Assembly (NCBI GenBank): GCA_902769805.1
Contig: CACXQL010000017.1
Location: forward strand, 1 to 32,494
Source of the DNA: an uncultured Prevotellaceae bacterium
GTDB taxonomy: Bacteria; Bacteroidota; Bacteroidia; Bacteroidales; Bacteroidaceae
DNA length: 32,494 nucleotides
Reading direction: 5' to 3'
Shown here: piece by piece, positions 1 to 8,015 of the stretch
How the letters are laid out: the number at the start of each line of letters is the position of its first letter
Numbering within the stretch: the stretch's first letter is position 1
Notes under the pieces: model-generated
Seen by the model: the letters and a program-made list of their open reading frames with translations, nothing else
Told to the model about the DNA's origin: nothing
The model's database searches: none
Program-made: the position numbers and the translations under genes

Positions 1-1
1 C

Positions 2-1636
2 AAAAATAATAAAAAAATTTTAGATGTACGCATTGGAAGCACACTTTCTGAAATTTTTTCTCAGACAGGCCTGCAGATGGAGTACGGACCTGTCAGTGCC
101 AGGGTGAATAACAAGGTGGAGGGAATGCATTTCCGCGTGTATAAACCCAAAGAGGTAGAATTCCTCGATATGCACGAGCCTTCGGCGCTGAGAGCCTATA
201 CGCGCAGCCTTTTTTTTGTGCTCAATAAGGCGGCTCATGACATCTATCCCGACTGTACGGTAATCATCGACATCCCTGTGTCGAACGGCTATTATGTGGA
301 CTTGCGTCTTGACCGTCCTGTGACCATTGCTGACGTAGATGCCATCCGTGCCCGTATGCAGGAGATTATCGCAGCGGCACATCCTATCCACCGCCACGAG
401 ACGACGACGGAGGAGGCGATAGAGATGTTCCGGGAAGCGAAATCCTTCTCAAAAGTACGACTGCTGGAGGGTATGGGCAATCTTTATACTACCTATTATG
501 ATATCGACGGCTATGCGGACTACTACTATGGCAGTATGCTCACCAACACGTCACAGGTATATCTCTTCGGACTGGAACCTTATTACGACGGAATGCTGTT
601 GCGCATCCCCACCACCAGTGACCCCTCGAAACTGGGTGAGATGGTGCAGCAGGATAAGATGTTCGAGATTTTCAAGGAACACCATCACTGGCAAGGTATC
701 TTGCATATGCGTACCGTTGGCGACCTGAACATGGCGATCAGGAAGGGTTTCTCACCACAACTCATACAGGTCAGTGAGGCTCTGCAGGAGAAGAAAATAG
801 CACAGATAGCCGATGAGATAGCTTCTCGCAAGGAGGTGAAGGTGGTGCTGATAGCAGGACCTTCGAGCAGTGGCAAGACGACGACCTGCAAGCGGCTCTC
901 CGTACAACTTGCAGTCAATGGCATTCAACCAGTGGGTATCTCTCTTGACGACTATTTTGTGAGTCGTGACCAGACACCTCGGGACGAGAAGGGTGACTAT
1001 GACTACGAGCACTTGCATGCCTTGAATATCCCTTTGTTGAACGAGCAGATGAATGCCCTATTGCGAGGGGAGGAGGTGGAACTGCCCCGTTATGACTTCC
1101 AGACAGGAATAAGTAAGCCCAGTGGCAGGAGACTTAAGTTGAAGGGTAATGAGGTTCTGGTGGTAGAGGGTATCCATGCCCTGAACCCCGAACTGACGGC
1201 ACAGATTCCAAAGGAACAGAAGTTCCGTATCTATGCCTCGGCACTCACCACCATCCTGCTTGACAACCATAACTATATCCCCACCACAGACAACCGTCTG
1301 CTACGCCGTATCATCCGTGACAATAAGTATCGAGGGGTGTCGGCACAGGAGACGATTCGTCGGTGGCCCTCCGTGCGCCATGGAGAGAACAAATGGATAT
1401 TCCCCTATCAGGAGAATGCAGATGCCATGTTCAATACCGCTATGCTCTTTGAACTTGCCGTCATCCGTGGACAGGCAATCCCCGTACTGGAACAGGTACC
1501 AGAGAACTGTGTGGAGTATGCAGAGGCATATCGTCTGTTGAAGTTCCTGCGCTATATCAAACCCATCCCAGAAGACCAGATACCACCGACATCGCTGTTG
1601 AGGGAGTTCTTGGGGGGAAGTTCATTTGAGTATTAA
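2..1636 (+). CDS. Nucleoside (uridine-type) kinase with N-terminal TGS-like domain, 5'-truncated by window edge
   Basis: Likely ATP-dependent phosphorylation of a nucleoside in the cytoplasm (phosphoribulokinase/uridine kinase P-loop family). The frame is open to the first bases of the window: the codons before the ATG at 77 read as protein (VRIGSTLSEIFSQTGL) that fits the TGS-like start of Bacteroidetes nucleoside kinases, so the ATG at 77 is internal and the real start lies upstream. The central region has a clear Walker A motif (GPSSSGKTTT), followed by SLDDYF and a typical kinase aspartate region, then VVEGIHALNP as in uridine kinases. The first third is the TGS/ThrRS-like accessory domain, including VSARVNNKVEG. 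The substrate cannot be told from the sequence. The stop at 1634-1636 is followed at once by a heptanucleotide repeat tract and the next gene on the same strand. Confidence 0.88.
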   Translation, partial: KNNKKILDVRIGSTLSEIFSQTGLQMEYGPVSARVNNKVEGMHFRVYKPKEVEFLDMHEPSALRAYTRSLFFVLNKAAHDIYPDCTVIIDIPVSNGYYVDLRLDRPVTIADVDAIRARMQEIIAAAHPIHRHETTTEEAIEMFREAKSFSKVRLLEGMGNLYTTYYDIDGYADYYYGSMLTNTSQVYLFGLEPYYDGMLLRIPTTSDPSKLGEMVQQDKMFEIFKEHHHWQGILHMRTVGDLNMAIRKGFSPQLIQVSEALQEKKIAQIADEIASRKEVKVVLIAGPSSSGKTTTCKRLSVQLAVNGIQPVGISLDDYFVSRDQTPRDEKGDYDYEHLHALNIPLLNEQMNALLRGEEVELPRYDFQTGISKPSGRRLKLKGNEVLVVEGIHALNPELTAQIPKEQKFRIYASALTTILLDNHNYIPTTDNRLLRRIIRDNKYRGVSAQETIRRWPSVRHGENKWIFPYQENADAMFNTAMLFELAVIRGQAIPVLEQVPENCVEYAEAYRLLKFLRYIKPIPEDQIPPTSLLREFLGGSSFEY

Positions 1637-1637
1637 T

Positions 1638-1700
1638 GGTCTGAGGTCGAAGGTCTAAGGACTAAGGACTAAGGTCTAAGGTCTAAGGACAAAGGTATAA
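1638..1700. repeat. Nine tandem 7-bp units, GG(T/A)C(T/A)AA type
   Basis: The 63 bases after the kinase stop divide exactly into nine heptamers beginning GG (ggtctga, ggtcgaa, ggtctaa, ggactaa, ggactaa, ggtctaa, ggtctaa, ggacaaa, ggtataa). The tract fills almost the whole gap to the next start codon at 1719. A second nine-unit tract of the same type lies at 3755-3817. Confidence 0.9.
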
Positions 1701-1718
1701 GAGTTTAAGAAGTTTAAG

Positions 1719-3344
1719 ATGAGAAGGATTTGGACGATAGTCCTGCTGGGTTGTGCGATGGCTATGACGGCAGGAACGGTGGAGGAGCGATTGGCAGACT
1801 TCGACAAGGATATGTCGGTGGAGAATGCCAATGAGTTCTTCGAGGCATTGGACGTGGAGCAATTCACAGTGGAGACCATCCAGTTTAAGAATGGAACGCC
1901 AAAGGATTCCTTGTGCCAGCAGGTATGGTACTGGGCGGCAGAGTGGTTATACGACCAACACCAATATGAGCAGGCTGCCAGATATGGCAAGAAGGCGCTG
2001 CCGCTGTTCCGCTATGGCAATGACGATCGTGCAGGATGTCTGAATATCCTTGGTTGTATCTATGTGCGCATGGGTGATGTCAGACAGGCGGCAGACTATG
2101 CCAAGCAATGTCTCGCCATCGATATGAAGAGTGGCGACCACGACCGCATCTCCTCGTCGATGAATACAGTGGCAGGCATTTATATGGCAGGCTATCAGTC
2201 GAAAGAGGCAGAACAGTATATCCTGCAGGCACTGGAACATGCGGAGAAAGCCAAGAATCCTGCGCGCAAGGCTGTCATCCTTGGTATGGCTTCGGAGATA
2301 TACCACAGTCTGTTGGACGACCAGAAGGCATTGTCGTATGCAGAACAGGCGTATCGTATCGACTCTACCTTAAATCGCCAGCCACAGGCAACCATCCGTC
2401 AGTCACAACGTGCCTCAGCACTCTTAGGACTGCAACGCTATCAAGAGGCAGAAGGACTTCTGCGCCAGATACTGCCAGCGTTGCGCCAGACAGGCGACAT
2501 CCATGCTTATGCCATTGCCCTCAACCGTATGGGAAAGGCATTGCTCTCCCAGAAAAAGGAGCGTGAGGCTATACCTTATTATATAGAGGCAGCCTCGTTG
2601 TTCTCGAAGATGGGTGACCTGTATAACGAGATTCATGCACATCGTGGACTCTATGAGAGTTATTGGACGATTAATCCAGACTCGGCAAAGATAGAACTCG
2701 ACTTGTTTGACAAGCTGAAAGACTCTCTCTATACCCATGCCACTGCCGATGCTCTGTCACGCTATAATGCCGAGTTCGGCAATGACCAGTTGCAACAGGA
2801 GAATGAAGAAGCACAACTGAAACACCGTTATCTCATCGGTGCCATCATCGTCATCCTGCTGCTATGTGCCATCGCTGCCTGGTATACTGTCCGTCAGATG
2901 CGCCTTCGTCAGCAACAGACACAGGAACTCATCAAGGAAATAGAGCGACTGAAAGCTGAAATGTCTGAAAAGAAGGTGGAGGAAGAGACGGCAACATCCG
3001 CTGCACCTGTTGTTCCTGATGAAGACCGCCAGTTCCTGATGCGTGTCATCGAGGTCGTCAACGAGGGTATGGCGAATGGACAGTTAAGTGTAGAGCATAT
3101 TGCCTCCGAACTGAATATGAGTGTGCAGACCTTCCGTCGCCACTTACAGAGTGCGGCTGGTGAGACCCCCAAGGCATTTGTCTCCGCTATCCAGATGGAG
3201 AAGGCAGGCAAGTTACTGAAGGAGAACTCCGACCTCCCCATCCTGCAAGTGGCAAGTCAATGCGGCTTCGAGGAGGCAAGTTCCTTTACGCATACCTTCA
3301 AACGCGTCTATGGAATGTCGCCGAAACAATACAGAGAGAAGTAA
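1719..3344 (+). CDS. TPR protein with transmembrane helix and C-terminal AraC-type DNA-binding domain
   Basis: A probable membrane-bound transcription regulator. The 541 residues begin with a hydrophobic signal/anchor (MRRIWTIVLLGCAMAMTAG), then about 300 residues of helical TPR-like repeats (for example GCLNILGCIYVRMGDVRQAA, and a run of AEQYILQALEHAEKA type). A single membrane helix (YLIGAIIVILLLCAIAAWY) lies near residue 375 and is followed by a basic, coiled-coil stretch. The last 100 residues are an AraC-type HTH: SVEHIASELNMSVQTFRRHL, then ILQVASQCGFEEASSFTHTF and the family end MSPKQYREK. The order implies a periplasmic TPR sensor and a cytoplasmic DNA-binding domain, as in other Bacteroidetes TPR-TM-AraC proteins. 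The ligand and targets are unknown. No promoter is evident in the short gap upstream, so it may be cotranscribed with the kinase. Confidence 0.87.
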   Translation: MRRIWTIVLLGCAMAMTAGTVEERLADFDKDMSVENANEFFEALDVEQFTVETIQFKNGTPKDSLCQQVWYWAAEWLYDQHQYEQAARYGKKALPLFRYGNDDRAGCLNILGCIYVRMGDVRQAADYAKQCLAIDMKSGDHDRISSSMNTVAGIYMAGYQSKEAEQYILQALEHAEKAKNPARKAVILGMASEIYHSLLDDQKALSYAEQAYRIDSTLNRQPQATIRQSQRASALLGLQRYQEAEGLLRQILPALRQTGDIHAYAIALNRMGKALLSQKKEREAIPYYIEAASLFSKMGDLYNEIHAHRGLYESYWTINPDSAKIELDLFDKLKDSLYTHATADALSRYNAEFGNDQLQQENEEAQLKHRYLIGAIIVILLLCAIAAWYTVRQMRLRQQQTQELIKEIERLKAEMSEKKVEEETATSAAPVVPDEDRQFLMRVIEVVNEGMANGQLSVEHIASELNMSVQTFRRHLQSAAGETPKAFVSAIQMEKAGKLLKENSDLPILQVASQCGFEEASSFTHTFKRVYGMSPKQYREK

Positions 3345-3353
3345 TACACTATG

Positions 3354-3441
3354 TTTGTACTACCAGTACAGAGGCTTTGTACTAGTAGTACAGTCCTTTT
3401 GTACGGGGTGTACAGAAGCCTTGTACGGGTATATGAAAGCA
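3354..3441. repeat. Array A: four 22-bp units with a GTAC...GTAC dyad core
   Basis: Starting nine bases after the regulator stop, the sequence divides into four 22-bp units: 3354-3375, 3376-3397, 3398-3419 and 3420-3441. Units 1-3 begin TTTGTAC and carry an inverted repeat; unit 2 is perfect, GTACTA-G-TAGTAC. Unit 4 begins CTTGTAC and its right half-site is degraded. The same layout with a different core is found at 31282-31369. Confidence 0.85.
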
Positions 3442-3454
3442 TTGGAGACAGTGA

Positions 3455-3480
3455 AAAAGTAGGCGATTTTGCTTACTTTT
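3455..3480 (+). terminator. Possible intrinsic terminator after the TPR-AraC gene
   Basis: AAAAGTAGGC and GCTTACTTTT form a 10-bp stem with one G-U pair around the loop GATTTT. The T-run is mostly inside the stem, so the call is tentative. Confidence 0.4.
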
Positions 3481-3558
3481 CTACATTTTGGAAGAAAATA
3501 ACAAGTAGTCGTTGGAAGATTGGAAGAAATGAACAAGTGACTTATATGCTTTTTGCTG

Positions 3559-3566
3559 TAACTTTG
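3559..3566 (+). promoter_or_regulatory. Bacteroidetes -7 element (TAACTTTG) upstream of the 59-residue ORF
   Basis: TAACTTTG followed by CA matches the TAnnTTTG -7 consensus. No clear -33 TTTG is seen at the normal distance. The start codon of the small ORF lies 23 bases downstream. Confidence 0.5.
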
Positions 3567-3588
3567 CAACCGAAAACATGATGAGTTT

Positions 3589-3768
3589 ATGAACAAGACA
3601 GAACAACAACAAGAGGCGACGAGGTTTTCCTTCGACTACTTTAAGTTTCTCCTTCATCAAGAAGATACTATAGATCGTATGCTCGAACGGAAAATCAACC
3701 AACTGGAGCCTCGCCTTGAAGAACTCATCAATGAAAAGATAAATGAGAGATTGAGGTCAAAGGACTAA
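3589..3768 (+). CDS. Small ORF, 59 residues, charged helical protein, unrecognised
   Basis: ATG AAC AAG opens a 59-codon frame ending TAA at 3766-3768. The product is hydrophilic and probably helical, with Glu/Lys/Arg-rich segments (DRMLERKINQLEPRLEELI); no signal peptide or membrane segment is visible. A plausible -7 promoter element lies just upstream. Its last codons (LRSKD and the stop) are formed by the first units of the heptanucleotide tract starting at 3755, so the repeat either supplied the present C terminus or truncated a longer gene. I recognise no family. The steady run of amphipathic codons and the promoter make it more than a chance frame, but it is not proved to be expressed. 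Confidence 0.5.
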   Translation: MNKTEQQQEATRFSFDYFKFLLHQEDTIDRMLERKINQLEPRLEELINEKINERLRSKD

Positions 3769-3817
3769 GGTCTAAGGTCAAAGGACTAAGGTCAAAGGTC
3801 AAAGGTCAAAGGACTAA
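3755..3817. repeat. Second tract of nine 7-bp GG(T/A)C(T/A)AA units
   Basis: Nine consecutive heptamers (ggtcaaa or ggactaa, one ggtctaa) in 63 bases. The tract overlaps the end of the small ORF and ends 45 bases before the dockerin-protein start. Unit type and number match the tract at 1638-1700. Confidence 0.9.
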
Positions 3818-3862
3818 GGGATTATACATTATAATATAGTTAATAATAAAAATATAAAAGGT

Positions 3863-5803
3863 ATGAAAAAGCGTGTTTTACTTGCATTCGTGTTGCTCAT
3901 GACCTTCTTTGTCGGAGCATGGGCGGAGTCCTTAAAGTTCAGGGTTTGCTATACGAGTATTACTGACGATAACAAGGATGACATTATCGCAGCCATTTCC
4001 GAAAAAGCCGGCGTTACCGTCACGGGCGACGGCTCGATGAGCTATGATTCGGAGACAGGTGTGCTCAGTATGAACAACGTAGACATCAGTTATGATACGT
4101 CATTGAATAATGATGGTCTTATTTTTAGCTGTTATCTGGAAAAGGACTTGATAATTGACGTCACTGGTGACTGCAAACTGACCACCAATGCTGATAATGG
4201 ATGTATCTATATGTATAGTTACTCTCTCAAAAGCAACCTAATCATCCGAGGCTCGGGTTCGCTGACCCTGACAACGACTCGTGAGAATGGAAAGGCAGTG
4301 ACTTACCAAGGAGAATCATTAGGGGTGACGATTGATAATACGACCCTCACAGTAAACGGATCCCTGTATGGTTTTGCTCTATCAACGCTTACCATCATTA
4401 ATTCTACCGTCAGGGCAGGTAAAATTTGCGAGTTTACCGATGTTATTCTCGACCATGCGTCTATTCAGGAGCCTGTAGGGGCTGTTGTTACCAAAGGTGT
4501 CCGCCTGAACGGTGTATATGTGAACGATGTCGTTATCGTCCCCGACAACCGCAAGGATGGAGAACTGTCGTGGAGCTCGACAGGCAACTACTACTGGAAA
4601 TACGGTCAGGAGCCTCCAGCCGTCTATACCTTCAAAAATCCTCATGCGCTGGCAGTAACCTTCTCCAGTTCCAATGAGGAGTTGGCAACCGTTGACGACC
4701 AAGGTAACGTAACGCTGATTAAGCCAGGACTGGTATACATCTCCGCCTATTTCGCAGGCAACAGTGAATACATGACCCAGGGTGTGGGATGGCTCATAGT
4801 GGGTAGCAAGGGATATGTTAACATGAGCTTTGCACAGACGGACTGCAAGGCTGCACTGGGACAGACCATGAACAGCCCTGAGGTTCTCTTCAAGGATTAT
4901 GTAACGGGAGAAGTGGTCACTGGACAGAAAGTGACTTATTCGAGCAAGGACGAGAGCATTGCCACCGTTGACCCGGAGACTGGCGTAGTGACCCCCGTGG
5001 CAGAGGGACAGACCAAGATTGTCGCAAGCTTCGTTAAGAACGATTTCTATAATGCGTATAAAAGCCCTATTGAATATACGCTGACGGTTAAACAGCCAGG
5101 AGTTACCACACTTGCTTTCCCACAGGAAACCTATTATGCCCAGATGGGAAGTGTGTTCACTGTTCCCACATTGACAAACGACGACAACGTGCCAGTGACC
5201 TATAGCAGCAGTGATGAAACAGTGGCAGAGGTAGATGCTACTACTGGCGCAGTTACCATCAAGAAAGCTGGTAAGACAACTATTACAGCAACCTTCGCAG
5301 GCAATGCTGACTTCTTGGCTACCTCGGCAAGCTATAAGTTAATAGTGCAGAAGATATCTGCTGCCATTGCCTTCCCGAAGTTGGAATATACGTATGTGAT
5401 GTCAACATCGCCATTTGATGCTCCTACAGTCCAAACAACACCAGAAGGTCTGTCCGTGACTTATAGCAGCAGTAATCAGACTGTAGCAAAAGTCAATGCA
5501 ACAACAGGTGCGGTAGAAATCCTTAAACCAGGTGAGACCACCATTATGGCAACCTTCGCAGGTAACGATATCTATAATGAAGTGTCGGGCAGTTATAAAC
5601 TAATAGTGTCATTCGTCAAGGGTGATGCTGATGGCGACGGAGCCATAGACGTGAATGACGTGACGACAACCATCAATCATATCTTAGGCAAGCCTGTCGC
5701 TAACTTCGTCTACGAAGCTGCTAATATAGATGGTGACGACACCATAGATGTCAACGATGTACAGGGTATCATCGACAGGGCTTTAGGTAAAGTAACCGAG
5801 TAG
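3863..5803 (+). CDS. Exported Big2/Ig-like repeat protein with C-terminal dockerin-like domain
   Basis: A 646-residue exported protein, probably on the cell surface. Residues 1-21 are a signal peptide (MKKRVLLAFVLLMTFFVGAWA). Residues about 25-225 are rich in short strands with TVNGSLYG/LTTTRENG-type turns, suggesting a beta-helix or carbohydrate-binding module. Residues about 250-583 hold four bacterial Ig-like group 2 (Big2) units, each with a core like VTYSSSDETVAEVD...TGAVTI...G.TTITATFAGN. Residues 587-646 form a dockerin-like pair: the first calcium loop is DADGDGAIDVND (588-599) and the second NIDGDDTIDVND (621-632). The same domain ends the BspA-like protein encoded at 24559-28005. 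No type IX C-terminal sorting domain is seen. The substrate or binding partner is unknown. Confidence 0.85.
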   Translation: MKKRVLLAFVLLMTFFVGAWAESLKFRVCYTSITDDNKDDIIAAISEKAGVTVTGDGSMSYDSETGVLSMNNVDISYDTSLNNDGLIFSCYLEKDLIIDVTGDCKLTTNADNGCIYMYSYSLKSNLIIRGSGSLTLTTTRENGKAVTYQGESLGVTIDNTTLTVNGSLYGFALSTLTIINSTVRAGKICEFTDVILDHASIQEPVGAVVTKGVRLNGVYVNDVVIVPDNRKDGELSWSSTGNYYWKYGQEPPAVYTFKNPHALAVTFSSSNEELATVDDQGNVTLIKPGLVYISAYFAGNSEYMTQGVGWLIVGSKGYVNMSFAQTDCKAALGQTMNSPEVLFKDYVTGEVVTGQKVTYSSKDESIATVDPETGVVTPVAEGQTKIVASFVKNDFYNAYKSPIEYTLTVKQPGVTTLAFPQETYYAQMGSVFTVPTLTNDDNVPVTYSSSDETVAEVDATTGAVTIKKAGKTTITATFAGNADFLATSASYKLIVQKISAAIAFPKLEYTYVMSTSPFDAPTVQTTPEGLSVTYSSSNQTVAKVNATTGAVEILKPGETTIMATFAGNDIYNEVSGSYKLIVSFVKGDADGDGAIDVNDVTTTINHILGKPVANFVYEAANIDGDDTIDVNDVQGIIDRALGKVTE

Positions 5804-5808
5804 CATTG

Positions 5809-5839
5809 TTGGAGATTCCAAAAGAAATATTTATCTTTG
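5809..5839 (+). promoter_or_regulatory. Promoter with inverted repeat over the -33 element, for the first YARHG gene
   Basis: TTGG at 5809-5812, a 19-base spacer and TATCTTTG at 5832-5839. The -33 part lies in the dyad TTGGA-gat-TCCAA (5809-5821). The sequence from here to CTTTGCA is nearly the same as the promoter at 6614-6645. Confidence 0.8.
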
Positions 5840-5865
5840 CATCGAAACCAAAAACCAAAAATAAA

Positions 5866-6579
5866 ATGAAAAGAATCTGTTTTCTCTCCGCCCTTGTATT
5901 CATGTTGGTTGCCTTCTGCGGCATACTCAGTGTACAGGCTCAGACCATTAAGAAAGGTGACAAGTTCTGGGACGGTGAGACACTTTGGCGAGTGGATGCC
6001 ATCTGGGATAATCATCAGGTGTTCATGACTGGTACTGGTGAACATTACCTGTTGCTTGAGCAGGTGAAAGGCAAGACCGGTGAGTATAAAATTCTTCCTT
6101 ATGGCGATGCAGGTACCCAGCCGATCCGCTATGCCGAGCTCGGTTGGCGCGTACAATATATCCGTCAGGACGGCATGAACTTCCTTGTCGTACGCAAGCC
6201 CAAAGGGGATGCGATGTGGACGATGGTGCTCACTTCCGATAACGAGGACAAGTGTTATAATCAGCAACAGACGTTGCAGAAAGCTAATTGGGAGGATGTC
6301 GTCAACAGCACATTGTTGAACACGCCCTATCTCTGGGATATCTCTCGTGAACAGTTGCGCCTGATGCGTAATGAGATACTGGCACGTCACGGCTATGTCT
6401 TCCAGTCGAAAGACCTCCGTGACTACTTCAGTAAGAAATGGTGGTACAAGCCTGCGGCAAACAATAATGCCGTCAAACTCAATGTCATCGAGCAGACCAA
6501 TGTCGAACTTATCAAAAGTGAGGAGACCTTAGGGCCTGGACTCCATCCTGCCGATGGTGACGAGCCTTACGAAGAGTAG
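5866..6579 (+). CDS. Exported YARHG-domain protein, copy 1
   Basis: A 237-residue exported protein. The start at 5866 (MKRICFLSALVF) gives a good signal peptide ending near SVQAQ; a longer frame would begin inside the promoter at 5809-5839 and is rejected. The mature N terminus begins TIKKGDKFWDGETLW. Residues about 165-205 carry a YARHG domain (LRLMRNEILARHGYVF, then DLRDYFSKKWWYKP), a module of unknown role found in exported bacterial proteins. The product at 7220-7936 is a close paralogue, most alike in the C-terminal half. The gene has its own promoter six bases after the preceding stop codon. The function is unknown; the mature part has no catalytic motif I can identify. Confidence 0.85.
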   Translation: MKRICFLSALVFMLVAFCGILSVQAQTIKKGDKFWDGETLWRVDAIWDNHQVFMTGTGEHYLLLEQVKGKTGEYKILPYGDAGTQPIRYAELGWRVQYIRQDGMNFLVVRKPKGDAMWTMVLTSDNEDKCYNQQQTLQKANWEDVVNSTLLNTPYLWDISREQLRLMRNEILARHGYVFQSKDLRDYFSKKWWYKPAANNNAVKLNVIEQTNVELIKSEETLGPGLHPADGDEPYEE

Positions 6580-6613
6580 GATATCTTTTCCTCTATGTTG
6601 AATTGATTAAATG

Positions 6614-6645
6614 TTTGGAGATTCCAAAATAAATATTTATCTTTG
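6614..6645 (+). promoter_or_regulatory. Promoter with perfect TTTGGA-gat-TCCAAA dyad, for the 6669-7936 pair
   Basis: TTTGG at 6614-6618, a 19-base spacer, TATCTTTG at 6638-6645. The -33 element is the left arm of a perfect inverted repeat with 6-bp arms and a 3-base centre (6614-6628). This is a near copy of the promoter at 5809-5839 and suggests shared control. Confidence 0.82.
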
Positions 6646-6668
6646 CAGCGACTAAATATCTAAACGAA

Positions 6669-7211
6669 ATGAAAAAAGTATTATCAATCATTGCCCTGTG
6701 TCTGTGTGTACAGTACAGTTTTGCCCTCGACTTCTCCTTCGATAAGTTCGTAACCTTGCTGAAAGAAGTGAATACTGAAACAGCAAAGGACTGTGGTCTC
6801 TCCTTCATCTATGAGGCGAGTGATGATGGAGGAGAAGAAGGTGATGCCGATACGAGTGTTGTGGTGTATGGATGGGGCATCGAGAAAGGTAAGAAGCAGG
6901 ATTTCGGCTATGAGTTGAATAGTACTTCCGACCATGCCTGTTATTTCTATTATCAGTTGGATACCTCGACACAGGCTGCCATCTGTTTCAAGGACAAGGA
7001 CGATGCCGACCGCTTCATCGAGAAAGCACTGGCATACGGTATTGTCGTCATGGATGACGGCTATTATATTGCTGACCAAAAACTACCGAACGGTACTGTT
7101 AAGGTAGATTCGTTCAGTGGCTATAACATCCTGACTTCCATGGAGAAACTGGTTTATGACGAGGAATACCACAAAGGATTCTATGTCATCCGTTTCTATT
7201 ATTTTGCATAA
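6669..7211 (+). CDS. Small exported protein of unknown function
   Basis: A 180-residue protein with a signal peptide (MKKVLSIIALCLCVQYSFA) and an acidic, soluble mature part beginning LDFSFDKFVTLL. Residues about 55-62 are an acidic run (DDGGEEGDAD). No domain is recognised. The gene has the promoter at 6614-6645 and ends eight bases before the second YARHG gene, so the two are probably cotranscribed and act in the same compartment. It is not similar in sequence to the YARHG proteins on either side. Confidence 0.8.
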   Translation: MKKVLSIIALCLCVQYSFALDFSFDKFVTLLKEVNTETAKDCGLSFIYEASDDGGEEGDADTSVVVYGWGIEKGKKQDFGYELNSTSDHACYFYYQLDTSTQAAICFKDKDDADRFIEKALAYGIVVMDDGYYIADQKLPNGTVKVDSFSGYNILTSMEKLVYDEEYHKGFYVIRFYYFA

Positions 7212-7219
7212 AAAACCAA

Positions 7220-7936
7220 ATGAATATGAAAAAACTAATGACCATCGTGCTGATGCTGTCCTGTATGACACTCAGTACACAAGCACAGACCATCAAGGTG
7301 GGAGACAAGTTCTGGGACGGCAGCGGTCTTTATACCGTTCAGGAGATAAGAATGGGTACTATCGTCTATATGACAACCCCACAGGACAATGAAATGACAC
7401 TGGAGAAGGTGGCAGGCAAGAACGGGGAGTATAAGATCATCCCCAGCCGTCAGGCAGAAGAATGTCCCATCCGTTTTGCACAGTTCGGTTGGCGCGTACA
7501 GTATATCCGTAAGGACGGTATGAACTTCCTTGCTGTTCGCAAACCTTCTGGTGAGACGATGTGGACGATGGTGCTGACTCCCGATAACGAGGACAATTGT
7601 TATGATCAGCAACGGGCCTTGGAGCAAGCCAATTGGGAGGATGTCATCAACAACACATTGTTGAACACCCCTTATCTCTGGAATATTCCTCGTGAACAGT
7701 TGCGCTTGATGCGTAATGAGATCCTTGCCCGTCACGGCTATGTATTCCAATCCAAAGACCTCCGCGACTATTTCAGCAAGAAGTGGTGGTATAAGCCTGC
7801 TGCAAACAATAGTGCTGTCAAACTCAATGTCATCGAGCAGACGAATGTCGAACTCATTAAGAGTGAGGAAGCAGTAGAACCAGGACTCCATCCTGCAGAT
7901 GTCGCTGGCGATGTCGACCAATCGGATTTCGAGTAG
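7220..7936 (+). CDS. Exported YARHG-domain protein, copy 2
   Basis: A 238-residue paralogue of the product at 5866-6579. The signal peptide is MNMKKLMTIVLMLSCMTLSTQA; an ATG two codons later (7226) is an equally possible start. The shared features are TIKVGDKFWDG at the mature N terminus, FGWRVQYIRKDGMNFL, TMVLTPDNED and the YARHG block LRLMRNEILARHGYVFQSKD near residue 170. The N-terminal third is more diverged than the C-terminal half. It lies eight bases after the 6669-7211 gene with no promoter of its own and is followed by a strong terminator, so it closes this transcription unit. The function is unknown. Confidence 0.85.
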   Translation: MNMKKLMTIVLMLSCMTLSTQAQTIKVGDKFWDGSGLYTVQEIRMGTIVYMTTPQDNEMTLEKVAGKNGEYKIIPSRQAEECPIRFAQFGWRVQYIRKDGMNFLAVRKPSGETMWTMVLTPDNEDNCYDQQRALEQANWEDVINNTLLNTPYLWNIPREQLRLMRNEILARHGYVFQSKDLRDYFSKKWWYKPAANNSAVKLNVIEQTNVELIKSEEAVEPGLHPADVAGDVDQSDFE

Positions 7937-7962
7937 AAGAGGTATTCAGTTAAAGCGAATAA

Positions 7963-8004
7963 AAATGCAGTTTCTGTCTAAAAAAGGGCAGGAACTGCAT
8001 TTTT
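7963..8004 (+). terminator. Intrinsic terminator closing the YARHG unit
   Basis: AAATGCAGTTTCTGTC (7963-7978) pairs with GGCAGGAACTGCATTT (7987-8002) with two G-U pairs, and is followed by a T-run. Confidence 0.88.
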
Positions 8005-8015
8005 ATTGCAAAATG

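Noticed and set aside
3351-3581. 76-codon plus-strand frame through array A
   Set aside because: Its first third is the 22-bp repeat array, it overlaps the promoter of the 59-residue ORF and the composition is not protein-like.
7235-7921. 228-codon minus-strand frame opposite the second YARHG gene
   Set aside because: Antisense shadow; the plus-strand frame has a signal peptide and a known domain. The similar frame at 5710-6390 is the matching shadow of copy 1.
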